This document shows, one piece after another, positions 41,969 to 44,484 of a stretch of DNA of 44,484 bases (position 1 is the first letter of the stretch; each line of letters begins with the position of its first letter). The DNA comes from Bacteroidales bacterium (GTDB taxonomy: Bacteria > Bacteroidota > Bacteroidia > Bacteroidales > VadinHA17). The stretch lies in contig JAIVHO010000040.1 of the NCBI GenBank assembly GCA_020201035.1, forward strand, positions 1 through 44,484, read 5' to 3'. Both the position numbers and the translations under genes were made by a program. A model generated the notes under the pieces. That model searched no databases. It worked only from the letters and a program-made list of their open reading frames with translations, and was not told the origin of the DNA.

Positions 41969-42125
41969 CAGTTCCTTCGACGGAAGGAGCTTTTTTGGCG
42001 GAAGGAAGCAATACCCTGGACAGAAGCAGTTCTCCGGACGGAAGGAGTTTTTTTGTAGAAGGAAGAAATACCCTGGACAGAAACAGTTCCTTCGACGGAA
42101 GGAGTTTTTTAGTGGAAGCAGTAAG
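41969..42125 (+). repeat. Three-copy 57/58-bp repeat of terminator-like hairpins
   Basis: Units start at 41969 (58 bp), 42027 (57 bp) and 42084 (partial). Each opens with CAGTTC, then forms a stem such as TTCCTTC-GAC-GGAAGGA followed by six or seven Ts. The first and third copies have six-pair stems with T-runs, as in Rho-independent terminators; the second copy has a shorter CTCC/GGAG stem. The array lies between the DUF3267 gene and the broken transporter. Confidence 0.7.
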
Positions 42126-42205
42126 GACAACTGCGGTATAACATTCTCACTTTATACAAAAAATAATATATTTGGGCTTTAATTTGAAAATATAAGTAGT
42201 TTGTT

Positions 42206-43214
42206 ATGGGCAATCTGAGAAGGGTTCTTAAAAAATTCCCAAGGGTTTTCTGGGTCTCCAATGTCATTGAACTATTTGAAAGATGGGCATGGTATGGCTT
42301 TTACAATGCTTTTGCACTCTACCTTACGCTCTCCAAGGATACAGGAGCGCTCGGTTTTACCCAGGTTGAGAAAGGGGCGATAATAGGAACAGGTTCTATG
42401 CTGCTCTACTTCCTACCACTGATAACTGGAGCTATGGCAGACAGACTGGGTTATAAAAAAATGCTCTTTCTGTCATTTACAGCATATATTGCAGGTTACT
42501 TGTATCTTCTGGACTGCCTTTAATCAGCTTTACTACTCATTTCCTGTATTTCTTGACCACTGGGTTGAGATGGACAGGCTGTCGGCATTCTTCGGTCTTG
42601 AGCCGGGTACCATTACAGCGGTTACAGTCACCAGTATGGATGCCTTTTTTATTATTGTGCTGCAGATGTGGGTATCATCGGTAAGCATGCGCTACAGACC
42701 CCTGCACTCAATGATGACAGGGATCTTTATTCTCGGCGGCGGCCTCCTGCTTATGTTTATTACCCGTGATCCATGGATTATTCTGTTGGGCGTTCTGATC
42801 TTTTCCATAGGGGAGATGGCATCATCGCCAAAATTCACTGAGTATGTAGGAAGAATTGCTCCTACCGACAAGAAGGCTCTCTATATGGGTACCTCTTTCC
42901 TTCCCGTGGCGATGGGGCATTTCCTTGCCGGCGTTCTTTCGGGCAAACCGTATGAAGTACTAGCAGATAAGATATGGCTGTTAAGAAAGGCTGTTGCCGA
43001 AAGGGGATTTGAGATTGAGCCGGTCTCTGATACTTTTACACAGAATCAGTATACTGAGAGGGCCCAGGAGCTTTTCGGCATGAACAGCGCTGAGCTGACT
43101 CAGTATCTATGGAACAGCTATAACCCTCAGAAGGTGTGGATCCTGTTTACAGGCCTGGCACTGCTGGCAAGTGTTTCACTTTTCCTCTATGACAGGTATA
43201 TACTTAAGGATTAA
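42206..43214 (+). pseudogene. MFS transporter broken by an internal deletion and frameshift
   Basis: A first frame (42206-42523) codes the N-terminal two to three helices: SNVIELFERWAWYGFYNAFA and ADRLGYKKMLFLSFTAYIAG. A second frame (42489-43214) resumes at WTAFNQLYYSFPVFLDHW, a mid-protein segment, and runs through the end (ILIFSIGEMASSPKFTEYVG, IAPTDKKALYMGTSFLPVAM) with DRYILKD at the stop. Compared with homologues from memory, roughly 100-150 residues between these points are missing, and the join near 42500 shifts the frame. The conserved motifs left are MFS/POT-like. It can be a real deletion or an assembly error. Confidence 0.75.
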
Positions 43215-43229
43215 AAAGAGAATAAAAAA

Positions 43230-43279
43230 CCCTGGCATGATTAACCGGTAACAAAGATAACCGGAAATCAGTGCCAGGG
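43230..43279 (-). terminator. Terminator of the NTF2-like gene
   Basis: CCCTGGCA (43230-43237) pairs with TGCCAGGG (43272-43279); inside it CCGGT pairs with ACCGG. On the minus strand the stem is followed by TTTTTTATTC, placed about 45 bp past the stop of the minus-strand gene. The outer loop is long, which lowers certainty. Confidence 0.6.
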
Positions 43280-43295
43280 GTACTGCTGCACTTAC

Positions 43296-43323
43296 TTCAT
43301 GGCCCTGGTTTCATGGCCCTGGT
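43296..43323. repeat. Two copies of a 14-bp repeat
   Basis: TTCATGGCCCTGGT occurs at 43296-43309 and 43310-43323, with four further matching bases after. It ends at the stop codon of the NTF2-like gene. Confidence 0.8.
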
Positions 43324-43324
43324 T

Positions 43325-43768
43325 TCAGTCCGGAATCCTGTAGTAAATCTTACTAACAATTCTCCATCCTTCGGGAAATTTGTACAGAGAGAGGTAATCG
43401 GTAAAAATCTGCTTTCCTTCACGGTAGAGCTCAACCTTAGCTATAGCCGCACTGCCGGTTATATCTATCATAGGGTATTTAGCCGTAGTCTGAACCGCGG
43501 GTGTGCGACCGGCCTCAACTCCCCGCTTTATTGAAGCTTCCCATGTATAGATGGGCAACATAGTGAGGTTGCCTGCCTGATCAATTCCGAGAAGGTTAAA
43601 GCCAGGATGAAAACCCTTGCTTATATTCTCAATCTCCTTTGCATTCTGGATCCCCTCCACGTATGCTGACCCGATAACCTTAATAATGGCTTCCTTTTCA
43701 CCTGTAGCCTGTCCGGCCAGAGGCATGGTCATAAAGGCACATAACGATAAGATAAATAGTGATTTCAT
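43325..43768 (-). CDS. Secreted NTF2-like protein (lumazine-binding-like fold)
   Basis: A 147-residue protein with a signal peptide (FILSLCAFMTMPLAGQ). The mature part matches the nuclear transport factor 2 / SnoaL-like superfamily of small cone-shaped domains: EAIIKVIGSAYVEGIQN, ISKGFHPGFNLLGID, ITGSAAIAKVELYREGKQ, and the end LYKFPEGWRIVSKIYYRIP. No catalytic role can be assigned. It is divergent from the symporter gene and followed by a hairpin terminator. Confidence 0.75.
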   Translation of the reverse strand: MKSLFILSLCAFMTMPLAGQATGEKEAIIKVIGSAYVEGIQNAKEIENISKGFHPGFNLLGIDQAGNLTMLPIYTWEASIKRGVEAGRTPAVQTTAKYPMIDITGSAAIAKVELYREGKQIFTDYLSLYKFPEGWRIVSKIYYRIPD

Positions 43769-43925
43769 GATTCTGCATTTTAGTTTGTATCTGTTTTATT
43801 CTGTAAAGATCGGGTTTGTGAACAAAATAAAAAAAATGTTTTTGTTAAGCTGTATGTATCAGCATTCAAATTCTTTTCTATATTGCGCACATTAGGGGTC
43901 AGGGTTAAATCAAAAAAAGCCGGGT

Positions 43926-44484
43926 ATGTACGAACTATTATCGCAGATTGATGACATCCGTTTAAATTTCAGCGCGGGGGGGCTTCTCTATATGAATGTT
44001 ACACTTGCATGTATCATGTTCGGTGTAGCCCTTGATATCAGGATTGAACAGTTCAGACATATACTTCTTAATCCCAAATCAGCCCTTCTGGGCATCGGGT
44101 CCCAGTTTATTCTGCTTCCGGCCCTGACTTTCGGACTGGTTATGCTTTTAAAACCTCCTGCCTCAATTGCAATGGGGATGATACTTATATCAGCATGCCC
44201 CGGAGGCAATATCTCAAACTTCATCTCTTCCCTTGCAAAAGCCAATGTAGCACTGTCGGTAAGCCTTACTGCCTTTGCTACCCTTTCGGCAACCTTTCTC
44301 ACTCCCATAAATTTTGCACTTTGGGGTGGTCTGTATGTAAAATACCAGTCAGCGGCAGCATCGCTGAATATTCCTATCCAGATTGACTTTCTTGAGATGG
44401 CAAGGGTGGTCTTTATCCTGCTTGGTATCCCGCTTATCGCTGGAATGCTTTTTGCCAGCAGATTTCCCGTGCTCACTGCTAAAA
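43926..44484 (+). CDS. Bile acid:sodium symporter family protein (partial, runs off the window)
   Basis: Open from the ATG at 43926 to the window end without a stop: about 186 residues of a longer gene. Multiple membrane helices are visible (MNVTLACIMFGVALDI, LLGIGSQFILLPALTFGLVM, LISACPGGNISNF, ARVVFILLGIPLIAGMLFA). SACPGGNISNFIS is the conserved BASS-family sodium-site region. The substrate (organic anions, keto acids or pantoate in relatives) is unknown. GTG or an upstream start is not excluded, but no good alternative is seen. Confidence 0.82.
   Translation, partial: MYELLSQIDDIRLNFSAGGLLYMNVTLACIMFGVALDIRIEQFRHILLNPKSALLGIGSQFILLPALTFGLVMLLKPPASIAMGMILISACPGGNISNFISSLAKANVALSVSLTAFATLSATFLTPINFALWGGLYVKYQSAAASLNIPIQIDFLEMARVVFILLGIPLIAGMLFASRFPVLTAK

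Overview
This is an ordinary chromosomal stretch of a Bacteroidota bacterium, probably Bacteroidales or a related marine or anaerobic lineage. The lineage call rests on several features: a fused MurF-alanine racemase; a protein with a type IX secretion (T9SS) C-terminal sorting domain; DUF5686 and DUF4294 proteins; the biotin-carrier and carboxyltransferase pair; and repeated TAnnTTTG -10 boxes, two or three of which have a matching TTTG -33 element. No rRNA, tRNA or CRISPR was recognised.

Layout. 1-3.4 kb holds an outer-membrane barrel protein, NAD synthetase (nadE) and a Crp/Fnr regulator. 3.4-8.3 kb holds minus-strand tdk and murF-alr, then a repeat-bearing hypothetical gene and rsmI on the plus strand. 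8.4-20 kb holds a DUF5686 outer-membrane protein, dnaB, ispE, a biotin carrier with its carboxyltransferase, an LptF/G permease, tgt, a glycosyltransferase, an ECF sigma factor and rsmG. 21-27.8 kb holds a short rpmH (L34) gene with a clear promoter and terminator, then mqnE, a PASTA protein, a T9SS cargo protein, rluD and ddl, all co-oriented. 27.8-37.6 kb holds gcvP, an MBL-fold hydrolase, pcm, a sugar transferase, thpR and a 1018-residue kinase/M23/aminotransferase fusion.

37.6-43.2 kb is the accessory, decaying part. It has a 24-bp tandem array, a REP-like leader duplicated in inverted orientation upstream of gcvP and of an elbB-like gene, a 101-bp hairpin insertion, RHS and integrase remnants, an orphan antitoxin-like gene, a RelE/ParE toxin-antitoxin pair, a three-copy array of terminator-like hairpins, and an MFS transporter gene broken by an internal deletion. 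The window ends inside a bile acid:sodium symporter gene.

The core genes cover cell-wall precursor synthesis (murF-alr, ddl), translation and rRNA or tRNA modification (rsmI, rsmG, rluD, tgt, rpmH), replication, and cofactors (nadE, mqnE of the futalosine menaquinone route, ispE). No clearly new defence or biosynthetic system was found. The most unusual material is the set of repeats: many distinct minisatellites, and paired copies of a leader/promoter-like cassette.
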